Positions 1 to 7,361 are shown, counted from the stretch's first letter. The stretch: 15,094 nucleotides of DNA from JBEKZQ01 sp049509675 (GCA_049509675.1 JBEKZQ010000111.1:1-15094), one strand, 5' to 3'. The notes: a model not told the origin generated them from the letters alone. Made by a program: numbers and translations.

Positions 1-818
1 CCACCCGTGTAGGTGTTGGAACCGCCCAGAATCAGCACGCCAGACGAGACGGCTAGACCGACTTTTTTGTTCCCGCCGCCCAGCGCGTCTTGGATCGTGC
101 CGTTGAAGGTCTGCGGTTGCCCGCTGCCGCTGAAGGTGATCGTCGCATTGCCCGTCGTGCTACTGTTGCCGATGATCTGGCCGGCGGGATTGGCGGCCGG
201 CGCCACCGCCAAACCAGCCACTTGCTGATTGTTACCGGCCAGGTCGAGCGTACCGGCGGTATTCAAGCCGCCGAGGGTCACCGTTCCCGCAATGGGCAAA
301 GCGTTAGAGGCCCCTACTCGGAGCATGCCCCCGCTGATGGTGGTCCCGCCGACATAGACGTTGCTCCCGCCGAGCGTCAAGGCGCCGGTTCCGGTCTTCA
401 GCAACCCGCTGTTGCCTTGGATCGTGGAGTTGATCATGGCGGCCTGGTTGGCAACCACGCCGCCGCCGCCCAGGGAGATGGCGCCGCCGCTGAGCAGATA
501 GCCGGCGCCGTCGAAGGTGATGGCATTGGCCGCCACGTTGCCGCTGACGGCGATCGAGCCGGCCGAGCCGCTGTAGTTCGCGTAGAAGTCGGCGATGTTG
601 CCCCCGCCCGGCCAGGCCGCGAGCGAGGCGTCGCCCGTGCTGCTGAGCGACCAGTCGGTGCCCGCGGTGCTCCAGGCGCCATCGCCGCCGGTCATCGCGC
701 CGGGCGTAGTGTCCCAGTAATACGTGGCGGCGGAGGCACGCGAACTGAGCAATGGAGCAACCGCAACCAGCGTCAAGAGCGCCAGACAGTCCAGCCGATG
801 TCTCCGGCAGCGATGCAT
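1..818 (-). CDS. Autotransporter-associated beta-strand repeat surface protein, N-terminal part (runs off left edge)
   Basis: The frame is open from an ATG at 818 to the window edge, giving 272 codons and no stop, so the protein is partial. Residues 1-30 form a signal peptide: an Arg-rich start, a Leu/Ala/Val core at about 11-24, and an ASA cleavage site at 28-30. The mature end begins ATYYWDTTPG, a start typical of planctomycete surface proteins of this family. The rest is rich in Gly, Ser, Thr and Asn. Residues about 138-170 (GLLKTGTGALTLGGSNVY followed by GGTTISGGMLRVG) fit the autotransporter-associated beta-strand repeat, and a second unit starts at about 251-272 (VLILGGSNTYTG) at the edge. 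Such proteins are exported and fold as a long beta-helix; the ligand is unknown. No strong ribosome site precedes the ATG, but in-frame codons upstream reach a stop at 864-866 without a better start. A PEP-CTERM or autotransporter barrel may lie beyond the window. Confidence 0.85.
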   Translation of the reverse strand, partial: MHRCRRHRLDCLALLTLVAVAPLLSSRASAATYYWDTTPGAMTGGDGAWSTAGTDWSLSSTGDASLAAWPGGGNIADFYANYSGSAGSIAVSGNVAANAITFDGAGYLLSGGAISLGGGGVVANQAAMINSTIQGNSGLLKTGTGALTLGGSNVYVGGTTISGGMLRVGASNALPIAGTVTLGGLNTAGTLDLAGNNQQVAGLAVAPAANPAGQIIGNSSTTGNATITFSGSGQPQTFNGTIQDALGGGNKKVGLAVSSGVLILGGSNTYTG

Positions 819-865
819 ACCCGTTCTCGTAGAAAAAGCGACTTTGCTCTGTCCAGCAGAACGTT

Positions 866-894
866 AGGATCGCACAAAAAAGGGAAATTGTCAA
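866..894 (-). promoter_or_regulatory. Candidate sigma70-like promoter for the surface-protein gene
   Basis: On the minus strand a perfect -35 box TTGACA (889-894) is followed by 17 bp and a weak -10 GATCCT (866-871); an 18-bp spacer would give ATCCTA. It lies about 50 bp upstream of the ATG at 818. The spacer is T-rich. The -35 is strong and the -10 poor, so this is a moderate call. Confidence 0.45.
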
Positions 895-969
895 TAATTT
901 TGCGGCGACTGCCTGGAAATCTCGTGTGACTTCACCCTATGGGGGGGAAAGCCTTTCAGGAATCGGGGC

Positions 970-1319
970 ACACCGGCCCGACGCGCCAGTTCTGAAGTTG
1001 CGCCCTCGCTGACGCTTTAGCATGGAAATCCGGTAATCCCGAAAGCCCGAAAGGACGAAATCCCGAAAAACACAAGGAAGTAGCGGGCTGAGGGTAATCT
1101 GGCATCGCTTCGTCCCAACCACGGCACGGCAAAACGATATTGGACAGGAAGATCATTGACAAGAAGATCAACAAGACCTCCATTTTCCTGTCCACCCATA
1201 TTCTTGTCGCGAAAATCCTTGTTTTCGATTCGGGCTTTCGTCCTTTCGGGTTTTCGTGATTCGTTTCCCGCCCGGACGGCGCTGAAAAATGCGCAACTTC
1301 AAAACTTGCGCTTCGGGCG
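970..1319. repeat. Nested inverted-repeat composite
   Basis: Three pairs of inverted arms are roughly concentric. Outer: 970-1003 is the reverse complement, with a few mismatches, of 1291-1319 (core GCGCAACTTCA...TTGCGCTTCGGGC). Middle: 1044-1068 matches the reverse complement of 1229-1253 in about 22 of 25 positions (core CCCGAAAGGACGAAA). Inner: GGACAGGAA at 1142-1150 is a perfect reverse complement of 1185-1193. The arm centres fall near 1145, 1149 and 1168. No transposase is encoded. It could be a non-autonomous palindromic element or successive insertions of several short repeats. Confidence 0.7.
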
Positions 1320-1320
1320 A

Positions 1321-1434
1321 GTGGTCTGACCATTTCGACATTACCGATTGGGTGCCACGACCAACCTCCGGTCGGTACCCGGCTTGCCCAGCAGTGCTGG
1401 AAACACGGTTGGACAAGCCAACCGTGGCACCCGT
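1321..1434. repeat. MITE-like element, diverged copy
   Basis: The left part (1322-1357, starting TGGTCTGACCATTTCGACAT) and the right part (1381-1434) match the element at 8897-9020; the right 54 nt are identical to 8942-8995. The middle differs: this copy has 23 nt (1358-1380), including its own CGACC/GGTCG inverted repeat, where the other copy has 4 nt. The right terminus seen in the other copy (GGACAGACC) is absent here and is replaced by the short repeat at 1435-1468. The copy ends about 40 bp past the radical SAM stop codon. Confidence 0.75.
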
Positions 1435-1468
1435 GCGCAACTTCAAGACTTGCGCTTCGGGCTGGTGT
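1435..1468 (+). repeat. Short dispersed repeat, second direct copy
   Basis: GCGCAACTTCAAGACTTGCG and the following CTTCGGGCTGGTGT repeat 1291-1319 with one mismatch over the shared 29 nt. They also match the reverse complement of 970-1003 over 34 nt with about five mismatches. The two direct copies flank the MITE-like copy exactly. Confidence 0.7.
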
Positions 1469-1475
1469 CGGGATG

Positions 1476-2939
1476 TCAATGATCCCGCGACTGGTGCGGG
1501 CCGTCGGCGCGGCGCGTGCCGCAATTAAGGTCCTTCGCGCCCGCGTGCGGCTTGGGCGTGCCTGTGACGCTGCCGTCGGCCGCGATCGGCGCGGCGGCCG
1601 CCATGCGCCGGCTGCCGATGCCCAACTTCTGCAGCCACGGCCACAGCAGATGCACGTTGTCGCGCAGATAGGGCCAGCGGAAATAGTAGCGGTTGAAGCA
1701 CTTTGCCAACAGAGCGGTCATCCGCTCGGCCGTCAGGTGCTTGTACTTCAACACCGGCGTGTAGACGGTGTAGCGGCTGGTGTCGAAGTCGGCGATCTGG
1801 TCGCGAATCTCGTCGTAGAACGCGGTGCCCGGATAGGGCGTGACCACGTTGAAATTGCCGAACGTGGTGCCCACGCGGATGGCATACTCCCAGACGCGGC
1901 GGACCGACTCCTCGGTATCGTCGGGGAAGCCCACCATGTAGCCGCCCACGGTGCGGATGCCCAGGCTGCGGCAGAGCGCGACGAACTCGACCTGCCGATC
2001 CTCGCGGATCAGGGCCCGGTGGTAGCGGAGGAGCGTTTCGTCGCTGGGCGTTTCGATGCCCACGGTGATGCTGGTCAGGCCCACGCGCTTCAACAGGCGG
2101 AGGATCTCCGGGGTCTGGATGTCGAGCCGCGTCTCGATCGAGAACTGGATCTTCTGCGGCAGTCGTCCGATGCGATCGGCCAGCTCGAAAACATTCTGCC
2201 GCTTCAGCCCGAACAACGGATCGCGGAACTTGAACGAGCGGAAGCCCCAGTGGGCGATGTCGTAACGGATCTCATCGACCACGGCCTCCGGCGAACGGAA
2301 GCGGGTGGAATTCTCCAGTATTATGTAGGGGCAGTAGTTGCACTTGAACGTGCAGCCGCGGCTGGATTGGATCAGGGCCGTGGGGAATTGCCAAAAATCG
2401 TAGCCGATGCGGAAGCGGTGCGGCTCGAAGGGCGACCAATCGGGCATGGGCAGCCGGTCGAGGTCTTCCAGCACGCCCAGTTGCACGGTAGCGCCCTTTT
2501 GCGCGAGCACTTCGTCCAGCCGCCAAAACAGTTGCTCCGCCTCGCCCTTGACGACCGTTACACCCAGGTCGGCAAAGGCCTCCGGCAGGACCGAGGCCAC
2601 GGTGCCCACCACCAGCACCCGGGCCGCCGGGTTCTGCGCCAGGAGCCATTGGATCTTCTGCCGCTCCAGCGGCAAGGTGATCAGGGCGGGAAAGAAGACG
2701 TACAGGTCGGCGTCGGTGGGCAGGCGGTCTTCGGCATATTCCACGCGATGTCCCAAGCGGGAGAAGACGGCGGCCAGGTAGGCGAACAACAAGGCGGCCG
2801 GGCGGTAGTCGCGTTTGAAGAAGCGGCGGATGATCCGCCCGCGCAGGCCGCCGTGGCCCGGATATTGTCCGATGCCGAAGCCGCCGGCGAAATCCTTGGA
2901 GACATCCAGCTTCCGCGTATCCCAGAGAACCACGCGCAT
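1476..2939 (-). CDS. B12-binding-type radical SAM protein
   Basis: This is a predicted radical SAM enzyme of about 487 residues. Residues 1-150 resemble a cobalamin-binding-type Rossmann domain (RPAALLFAYLAAVFSRLGHR, then DADLYVFFPALI and RVLVVGTVASVLP), but no DxHxxG cobalamin-ligand motif is visible. The core starts near 188 and carries the cluster motif CTFKCNYC (Cys 196, 200, 203). Downstream are SIETRLD, ITVGIETPSDETLLRYHR and GGYMVGFPDDTEES, as expected for the TIM barrel that binds SAM. The C-terminal 30 residues look unstructured. ATG at 2939 is chosen; a TTG at 2945 would overlap the upstream stop by 4 bp (TTGA), and an AAAGGG site suits either. It follows the glycosyltransferase gene with a 2-bp gap, so the two are co-transcribed. 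The substrate is unknown; methylation or rearrangement of a lipid or glycan is an inference from the neighbour. Confidence 0.88.
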   Translation of the reverse strand: MRVVLWDTRKLDVSKDFAGGFGIGQYPGHGGLRGRIIRRFFKRDYRPAALLFAYLAAVFSRLGHRVEYAEDRLPTDADLYVFFPALITLPLERQKIQWLLAQNPAARVLVVGTVASVLPEAFADLGVTVVKGEAEQLFWRLDEVLAQKGATVQLGVLEDLDRLPMPDWSPFEPHRFRIGYDFWQFPTALIQSSRGCTFKCNYCPYIILENSTRFRSPEAVVDEIRYDIAHWGFRSFKFRDPLFGLKRQNVFELADRIGRLPQKIQFSIETRLDIQTPEILRLLKRVGLTSITVGIETPSDETLLRYHRALIREDRQVEFVALCRSLGIRTVGGYMVGFPDDTEESVRRVWEYAIRVGTTFGNFNVVTPYPGTAFYDEIRDQIADFDTSRYTVYTPVLKYKHLTAERMTALLAKCFNRYYFRWPYLRDNVHLLWPWLQKLGIGSRRMAAAAPIAADGSVTGTPKPHAGAKDLNCGTRRADGPHQSRDH

Positions 2940-2941
2940 CG

Positions 2942-4228
2942 TCAAGCAGCCCTTTGAAATCTGTCGTTGGCGGCCCGCCGCGCGGCGGCGTGCGGCGCGG
3001 ACCCTGCATGGGCCTCGTGATGTACCGAGCGGATCTGGCCGCCGAGAGAAAGTCGATAACGAATTCCGCGCCAGCGGATGTGGCGGCCGAAGATCGAGCT
3101 GAGCAGGCCCAGGCAGTTCAGCAACCCGGCCAGGGATCCGGCCCAGATGTCAAAACGCTGGGCTGCCAGCAGCGCGTGTCGTCGTTCGGGAAAGTAGCTG
3201 CGCAGCAGGTCTTGCACCAGCCAGCGATGCCCCACGCCCAGCAGGTAAAGGGCGATGGCGAAGCCCAGCGGGATCCCCAGCGGCGGAGTACCGCTGCAGG
3301 CGCCGCAGCCCAACAGAACCAAGGTGGCCAGCCAGGCGATGTTCTTGCCGGTGCTGATGAGCACCGTGCCCAGCCACCAGAAGGGGGCGTAGTAGCGGAC
3401 CACCATGTATTGTCGGCGGATGAAGGAGAACATCTGGCCCAAGGAGCACTGCAGCGGCGAGGCCACCACGCAGGCCGGCTCGAAACAAACGCTTTGCCGC
3501 CCGCGGCGCAACACGCGGCCGGCGACCAGGTCGTCGCTGAGTGTTCCCTTCCAGGCCTCGCGCAGGCAGCTTTGTTCGAACTTGTCGCGGCGGATGGCCC
3601 ACGAACCACCCCAGACCAGGTAATGGCTCTTCCGCCCCAACAGCGACATCACTCCGCAGTTCACGCTATAGAGCACATGGTTGGCCAGGGTGGGCCGCGC
3701 GGGAACGAACCAGCGGTAGCCGGTTACCGCGCCGGCATCGTCTTGATCCAAGCGGGCGATGGCCGCACGCAGCCACTCCGGCCGGGGCCGGGCATCGGAA
3801 TCGACGAACAACAGGTAGCGGATCGACGGCGAGAGCAGGGCCGTCGCCGCGCGCAGATTGTGGACCTTCTGCCCGCTCTCCGTGGCCCGACCGGCCACGA
3901 CCAGTTGCGCCGCCGCCCGGGGGTACTCGGCCATGACCCGGCGGATCACCGGGCAGGCCGGATCGTCGCCGCTCTCGACGACGAACGTGATCTCATAGTC
4001 GCGATAATCCTGCTCGAACAGGCATCGCAGATTGTTCTCCAGACCCAGATCGAACCCCTTGCAGGGCGTCAAAACCAGCGCCCGGCCTGTTGCCTGCCGC
4101 TGGTCTAGCGCGCGCATGCAACTCTTGGCGTAGCGGCGGTGCTCCCAGGCCTGACCGACCCAGAGCATCGCCCCCAGCACGGTAAGGCTGCTCAAGATCA
4201 CATAGGCAAGGAGCCAGAAATCGAACAT
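2942..4228 (-). CDS. Membrane glycosyltransferase, GT21/GT2-like (ceramide glucosyltransferase/HpnI type)
   Basis: A 428-residue processive-type glycosyltransferase. Residues 3-25 are an N-terminal membrane helix. The GT-A domain follows: LTPCKGFD (53-60), ENNLRCLFEQDY (64-75), GQKVHNLRAA (119-128), metal-binding VDSDARP (142-148) and the catalytic-acid motif SDDLVAG (231-237). RRQYMV (271-276) sits where this family has its (Q/R)xxRW motif, with Val in place of the Trp. Membrane segments follow at about 283-310, 315-335 and near 365-380, and the tail is basic. Lipid-linked sugar transfer at the inner membrane is the likely role, comparable to hopanoid-associated HpnI; the acceptor is not known. 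It is the first gene of an operon with the radical SAM gene, behind a promoter at 4291-4319. The start is ATG at 4228, with only a weak ribosome site. Confidence 0.85.
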   Translation of the reverse strand: MFDFWLLAYVILSSLTVLGAMLWVGQAWEHRRYAKSCMRALDQRQATGRALVLTPCKGFDLGLENNLRCLFEQDYRDYEITFVVESGDDPACPVIRRVMAEYPRAAAQLVVAGRATESGQKVHNLRAATALLSPSIRYLLFVDSDARPRPEWLRAAIARLDQDDAGAVTGYRWFVPARPTLANHVLYSVNCGVMSLLGRKSHYLVWGGSWAIRRDKFEQSCLREAWKGTLSDDLVAGRVLRRGRQSVCFEPACVVASPLQCSLGQMFSFIRRQYMVVRYYAPFWWLGTVLISTGKNIAWLATLVLLGCGACSGTPPLGIPLGFAIALYLLGVGHRWLVQDLLRSYFPERRHALLAAQRFDIWAGSLAGLLNCLGLLSSIFGRHIRWRGIRYRLSLGGQIRSVHHEAHAGSAPHAAARRAANDRFQRAA

Positions 4229-4290
4229 CGTCCAGCGATCGTGCTTTCGTGCAAAAGGGTGGCCTGCGCAAGGCGGTTGCGCCGGCCGGG

Positions 4291-4319
4291 AGGATAACCC
4301 GGGGGCCGGCCGCAGTCAA
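4291..4319 (-). promoter_or_regulatory. Sigma70-like promoter for the glycosyltransferase/radical SAM operon
   Basis: On the minus strand, -35 TTGACT (4314-4319), a 17-bp GC-rich spacer and -10 TATCCT (4291-4296). The start of transcription would be near 4284, giving a leader of about 55 nt before the ATG at 4228. The spacer forms one arm of a GC-rich palindrome, which could affect strand opening or serve as an operator. Confidence 0.55.
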
Positions 4320-4504
4320 TATCGCTGAATTAGGACGGATAAATGGGTAAAATGCAAGCGGCCCTACCGTTTCTAGGTGCAAACTCAGTATTCTTCGGAT
4401 GGCACGAGTCCTTGGGCTTCAAGCGGATGGCCGGGGGGATGGTGGCTAACGGCCCGAATTCGATTGCGGGGTTAGCTGCAAGATACGCGGATGGCGTGTT
4501 TCCA

Positions 4505-4561
4505 GGGTCGTTCACGACCCTTCCCGCCGTAGGCGGTACTCGGCCCGACGTTCACGTCGGG
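4505..4561. repeat. Cluster of three tandem hairpins, two with TTCA loops
   Basis: GGGTCG-TTCA-CGACCC (4505-4520), CCGCC-GTA-GGCGG (4524-4536) and CCCGACG-TTCA-CGTCGGG (4544-4561) follow each other with 3 to 7 nt between them. No T-tract follows, so an intrinsic terminator is unlikely. The shared TTCA loop and tight spacing suggest a REP-like intergenic element or a structured 5' leader of the propeller mRNA. Confidence 0.6.
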
Positions 4562-4692
4562 TTGGCAAAGATGCGAGCGGACTTTGCAGTTCTCCTGGCA
4601 TTCTTGCCGGGCTAATATGTTGCGCGGCTCTTGTGTGGTACATTGTGGCTGTGCCGCGTGTGCGGCTTGGTGCAGGATCTTTGACTCGAATC

Positions 4693-4699
4693 GGAGGGG
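4693..4699 (+). promoter_or_regulatory. Strong ribosome binding site fixing the propeller start
   Basis: GGAGGGG ends 7 nt before the ATG at 4707. It decides the start against the longer open frame that begins at 4584, whose extra 41 residues have no ribosome site and would bury the signal peptide. Confidence 0.8.
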
Positions 4700-4706
4700 A
4701 GCTGAC

Positions 4707-5936
4707 ATGAGAAGCGCGAATCGAATTATCGGCGTGGTTGTTGGCTGCTGGGTTCTGGTCCATTCGGCCGCGGTCCTTTCGCAGGATTGGCCCCAGTGGC
4801 GAGGTCCGCATCGCGATGGCAAGGTGAGCGGGTTCACGCCGCCGCAGGCTTGGCCCAAGGCGCTCGTGCAAGAGTGGAAAACGACCGTGGGTTCCGGCGA
4901 TGCCACGCCCGCCCTGGTCGGCGACAAGCTCTATGTCTTTGCACGGCAAGGCGACGACGAGATCATCCTCTGTCTGAACGCCGCCGACGGAAAGCAGGCC
5001 TGGCAGAGCAAGTACGCGGCCAAGGCCGTCAGCGGGCCATCCGCCCGGCAACACCAGGGGCCCAGAAGCTCGCCCACGATTGCCGCAGGCAAGGTCGTGA
5101 CGCTCGGCGCGTGCGGGGTGGTTTGCTGCGTCGACGCGGCAACCGGCAAGGAGCTTTGGCGCAACGAGGAGTATAAGAGCGTGCCGCGGTTCTATACGTC
5201 CACGTCGCCGATCGTCGTCGACGACCTGGCTATCGTGCAGTTGGGCGGGGCCGACGACGGCACGACCGTGGCCTTCGACCTCGCTTCCGGCAACCCGAAG
5301 TGGAAGTGCGTCGGCGACGGGCCGGGCTATGCCTCGCCCGTCCTCATGACGGTGGAGGGAGTGGAGCAGATCGTTACCCTGACCGATAAGCGCCTGGTGG
5401 GCATCGGCGTCGCCGACGGGAAGCTCTTGTGGCACATCGCCTTTGAGCCGAAAGGCATGTCGTACAACGCCGCCACGCCGATCGTCGATGGGCAGACGGT
5501 GATCGTCGCGGGCCAGGGCCGCGGCACCAAGGCCGTCAAGGTCGAGAAGACCGGTGCAGGCTGCGTGGCCAAAGTGACCTGGAGCAACGACCAGGTCGCG
5601 CCGCAATTCAACTCGCCGGTGCTCAAAGACGGCTTGCTCTTCGGAATGACCGGCAGAGGCAACTTGTTCTGCTTGAATGCGGAGACAGGCAAGACGGCCT
5701 GGACCGACGAGACTGCGCGGAGTCGCGGTTACTGCGCAATGTTGGACGCCGGTTCGGTCATCCTCGCCTTGCCCGACAACGCCGAACTGATTGCCTTCAA
5801 ACCCGACGGCAAGCAGTATTCCGAGCTGGCGAAGATCAAGGTTTCCGACACGGCGACCTATGCGACCCCCGTGGTTGCGGGAAAGCGGATCTTCGTGAAA
5901 GACCGCGACGCGGTGACCTTGTGGTCGCTTGAGTGA
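4707..5936 (+). CDS. Secreted PQQ-binding-like beta-propeller repeat protein
   Basis: A 409-residue protein. Residues 1-25 are a signal peptide (MRSANR, then a Val/Ile/Leu-rich core); the mature chain begins near QDWPQWRGPHRDG, a start often seen in planctomycete PQQ-like propellers. Blade repeats of the type YVF/LCLNAADGKQAW recur: DGKQAW (about 95), CVDAATGKELW (about 143), AFDLASGNPKW (about 190), GIGVADGKLLW (about 235), CLNAETGKTAW (about 325) and a final AVTLWSLE. This fits a seven- or eight-bladed propeller of the BamB/quinoprotein fold. Nothing shows that PQQ is bound: no dehydrogenase active-site motif or disulfide Cys pair is evident. It is probably periplasmic. It is a single gene convergent with uvrC, 45 bp away. 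The function is unknown; BamB-like scaffolding is possible but not shown. Confidence 0.88.
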   Translation: MRSANRIIGVVVGCWVLVHSAAVLSQDWPQWRGPHRDGKVSGFTPPQAWPKALVQEWKTTVGSGDATPALVGDKLYVFARQGDDEIILCLNAADGKQAWQSKYAAKAVSGPSARQHQGPRSSPTIAAGKVVTLGACGVVCCVDAATGKELWRNEEYKSVPRFYTSTSPIVVDDLAIVQLGGADDGTTVAFDLASGNPKWKCVGDGPGYASPVLMTVEGVEQIVTLTDKRLVGIGVADGKLLWHIAFEPKGMSYNAATPIVDGQTVIVAGQGRGTKAVKVEKTGAGCVAKVTWSNDQVAPQFNSPVLKDGLLFGMTGRGNLFCLNAETGKTAWTDETARSRGYCAMLDAGSVILALPDNAELIAFKPDGKQYSELAKIKVSDTATYATPVVAGKRIFVKDRDAVTLWSLE

Positions 5937-5981
5937 TTCGCCCCAGCCATTGCGGGCCGTTCCAAAGAAACGCTGACTCGG

Positions 5982-7319
5982 TCACTCCCCCAGCGTGGAC
6001 CGTTTGCGGAGGATGTGGTGATAGTGCTGGGCGAAGCGATGGGCCTCGTCCCGCACGTATTGCAGCAGCCGCAAGGCATAGCTATGGCGGCTCAGGCGCA
6101 ACGGCTCCGCGCGGCCGGCCACGAACAGCAACTCTTCCCGCTTGGCCAGGGAAAGGACCGCCGGCGGATGAATCGCCAACGCGGCCAGGGCCGCCAGGGC
6201 CGCGCCTAGCTGGCCCTTGCCGCCGTCGATCAGCAGGATGTCGGGCTGCACTTCGCTCTCTTGCCGCGATTGGAAGCGGCGCGAGACGGCCTCCCGGATG
6301 CTGGCCACGTCGTCCACGCCCTCCACGCTGCGGATCCGCAACCGCCGGTAGCCCGGCTTGAAAGGCAGGCCGTCGATGAACTGCACGACGCTGGCCACGG
6401 TCTCCGTGCCCGCCGTGTGCGCAATGTCAACCCCTTCGATCGCCCGCGGCAGTTCCGGCAGGTGCAACACCTTTTGCAGGCCGGCCAGTCCCTTTTTGGG
6501 ATCGACCGGAAAGACCTCGGGCTGCACGTGGGTATCCAGTTTTCCCCGTTCGTCGAGGGTTTCCAACAGGTGCAGCTCGTCGCGGAGCCGGGCGGCCTCC
6601 TCGAATCGCAGCTCCTTCGCGGCCGTCTCCATCTCCTCGCGCATCTCTTTCAGCAGCGTGTGCTTCTTCCCTTCCAGGAACTGCTGCAAACGGTGAATGT
6701 CCTTGCGATAGGCCTCTCTGGAGATGCGCAGGTTGCACGGGGCCGTACACTGGGCGATCGAGGCCAGCAGGCAGGGACGGAACCACCGCCAGCGAGGGTC
6801 GTCTTCCTGGATCTCCAGCGAGCAGGTGCGGAACTTGAAGATTTTTTGCAGGACCTGCAACGCGCCTCGCAGTCCGCGGGCGTTGGCGAACGGCCCATAG
6901 AGCTTGGCGCCGCGCTGGCGCGGCGTGCGTGTGATTTTCACGCGCGGGAACTCCTCGTGCGTGTAGATCTCCAGGTAGGGGAATGTTTTCTGGTCGCGCA
7001 GATCGCGATTGTACCGGGGCAGGATGTCCTTGATGAGCCGGGCCTCGATGAGCAAGGCATCGACCTCGCTTTCGGCCTCCATGTAGTCGATGTCGCGGAT
7101 CTCCTGCACCAACCGTGCGGTGCGGGAATCTTCGGCGGCCGCCTTCAAAAAATAGCTTCCGGCCCGGGCGCGAAGATTCTTGGCCTTGCCCACGTAGATG
7201 ACCCGGCCGGCGCCGTCTTTCATCAAGTACACGCCGGGGCTGCGCGGGAAGTCGCGGACCTTTTTCGCGGCCAGCGAATTATCGTGCGGCTCCTCGATCG
7301 GCGGAGTTTCTTCGGACAT
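5982..7319 (-). CDS. uvrC: Excinuclease ABC subunit C, short form
   Basis: UvrC makes the 3' and 5' incisions around DNA lesions after UvrAB loading. The 445 residues contain, in order: the GIY-YIG nuclease (PGVYLM 28-33, YVGKAKNLRAR 42-52); the Cys-rich segment with Cys 166, 183, 191 and 195, matching the four iron-sulfur ligands reported for UvrC; a UVR domain (about 222-256, MREEMETAAKELRFEEAARL) that contacts UvrB; and the RNase H-like nuclease with Asp 298 (GVDIAHTAGTETVAS), Asp 365 (IDGGKGQ) and His 427 (RDEAHRFA). All these catalytic residues are present. The chain stops at HHILRKRSTLGE, just where longer UvrC proteins (about 600 residues) enter their tandem helix-hairpin-helix domain, so that domain is absent. 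The start is ATG at 7319; the strong AAAGGAGG at 7346-7353 lies about 26 nt upstream with no nearer start codon. Confidence 0.95.
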   Translation of the reverse strand: MSEETPPIEEPHDNSLAAKKVRDFPRSPGVYLMKDGAGRVIYVGKAKNLRARAGSYFLKAAAEDSRTARLVQEIRDIDYMEAESEVDALLIEARLIKDILPRYNRDLRDQKTFPYLEIYTHEEFPRVKITRTPRQRGAKLYGPFANARGLRGALQVLQKIFKFRTCSLEIQEDDPRWRWFRPCLLASIAQCTAPCNLRISREAYRKDIHRLQQFLEGKKHTLLKEMREEMETAAKELRFEEAARLRDELHLLETLDERGKLDTHVQPEVFPVDPKKGLAGLQKVLHLPELPRAIEGVDIAHTAGTETVASVVQFIDGLPFKPGYRRLRIRSVEGVDDVASIREAVSRRFQSRQESEVQPDILLIDGGKGQLGAALAALAALAIHPPAVLSLAKREELLFVAGRAEPLRLSRHSYALRLLQYVRDEAHRFAQHYHHILRKRSTLGE

Positions 7320-7345
7320 GGCGGGGACCGTGGCAGGGGCGAGCG

Positions 7346-7361
7346 GCCTCCTTTAATTATA
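7346..7361 (-). promoter_or_regulatory. -10 box and purine-rich leader of uvrC
   Basis: On the minus strand a perfect TATAAT (7356-7361) is followed 2 nt later by AAAGGAGG (7346-7353). The 17-bp upstream position has no good -35 (ACTCAT). Transcription would start at or within the AGGAGG, so that sequence may not act as the ribosome site; the real start codon lies about 26 nt further on. Confidence 0.45.

Larger units (their letters stand above)
819..1475. other. Gene-free intergenic region filled with repeats
   Basis: No credible gene lies between the surface-protein start and the radical SAM stop. Short open frames on both strands have no ribosome site and lie inside inverted repeats. The stretch holds the promoter at 866-894, a concentric set of inverted repeats at 970-1319, a MITE-like copy at 1321-1434 and another short repeat copy at 1435-1468. 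Confidence 0.75.
4229..4706. other. Divergent intergenic region
   Basis: This lies between the divergently transcribed glycosyltransferase and propeller genes. It contains a GCGCAA/TTGCGC hairpin (4266-4282), a GC-rich inverted repeat GCCGGCC/GGCCGGC (4281-4310) overlapping the minus-strand promoter, and the three-hairpin cluster at 4505-4561. An open frame at 4343-4615 runs through the hairpins, has no ribosome site and is not called. I see no convincing plus-strand promoter for the propeller gene; TAATAT at 4613-4618 lacks a -35 partner. Confidence 0.6.

Noticed and set aside
304..894. A minus-strand open frame overlapping the surface-protein gene
   Set aside because: Its sequence is Arg-rich nonsense after the first residues, whereas the neighbouring frame from ATG 818 gives a signal peptide and beta-strand repeats.
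956..1333. Short open frames on the minus strand in the repeat region
   Set aside because: They consist of inverted-repeat sequence, lack ribosome sites and show no conserved protein pattern.
1473..2957. Long open frame (494 codons) on the plus strand opposite the radical SAM gene
   Set aside because: It mirrors the real gene on the other strand; its protein is a His/Gln/Arg/Val-rich shadow without motifs, while the minus strand has CTFKCNYC and family segments.
4343..4615. 90-codon plus-strand open frame
   Set aside because: It runs through the three-hairpin cluster, has no ribosome site and ends upstream of the well-supported propeller start.
4707..5936. Naming the propeller protein bamB or a PQQ dehydrogenase
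   Set aside because: The fold matches but there are no dehydrogenase active-site motifs, and no lipobox Cys as in BamB; only the family is supported.
7320..7350. AGGAGG near the uvrC promoter as the uvrC ribosome site
   Set aside because: It lies about 26 nt before the ATG with no ATG, GTG or TTG at proper spacing, so it is not claimed as the functional site.
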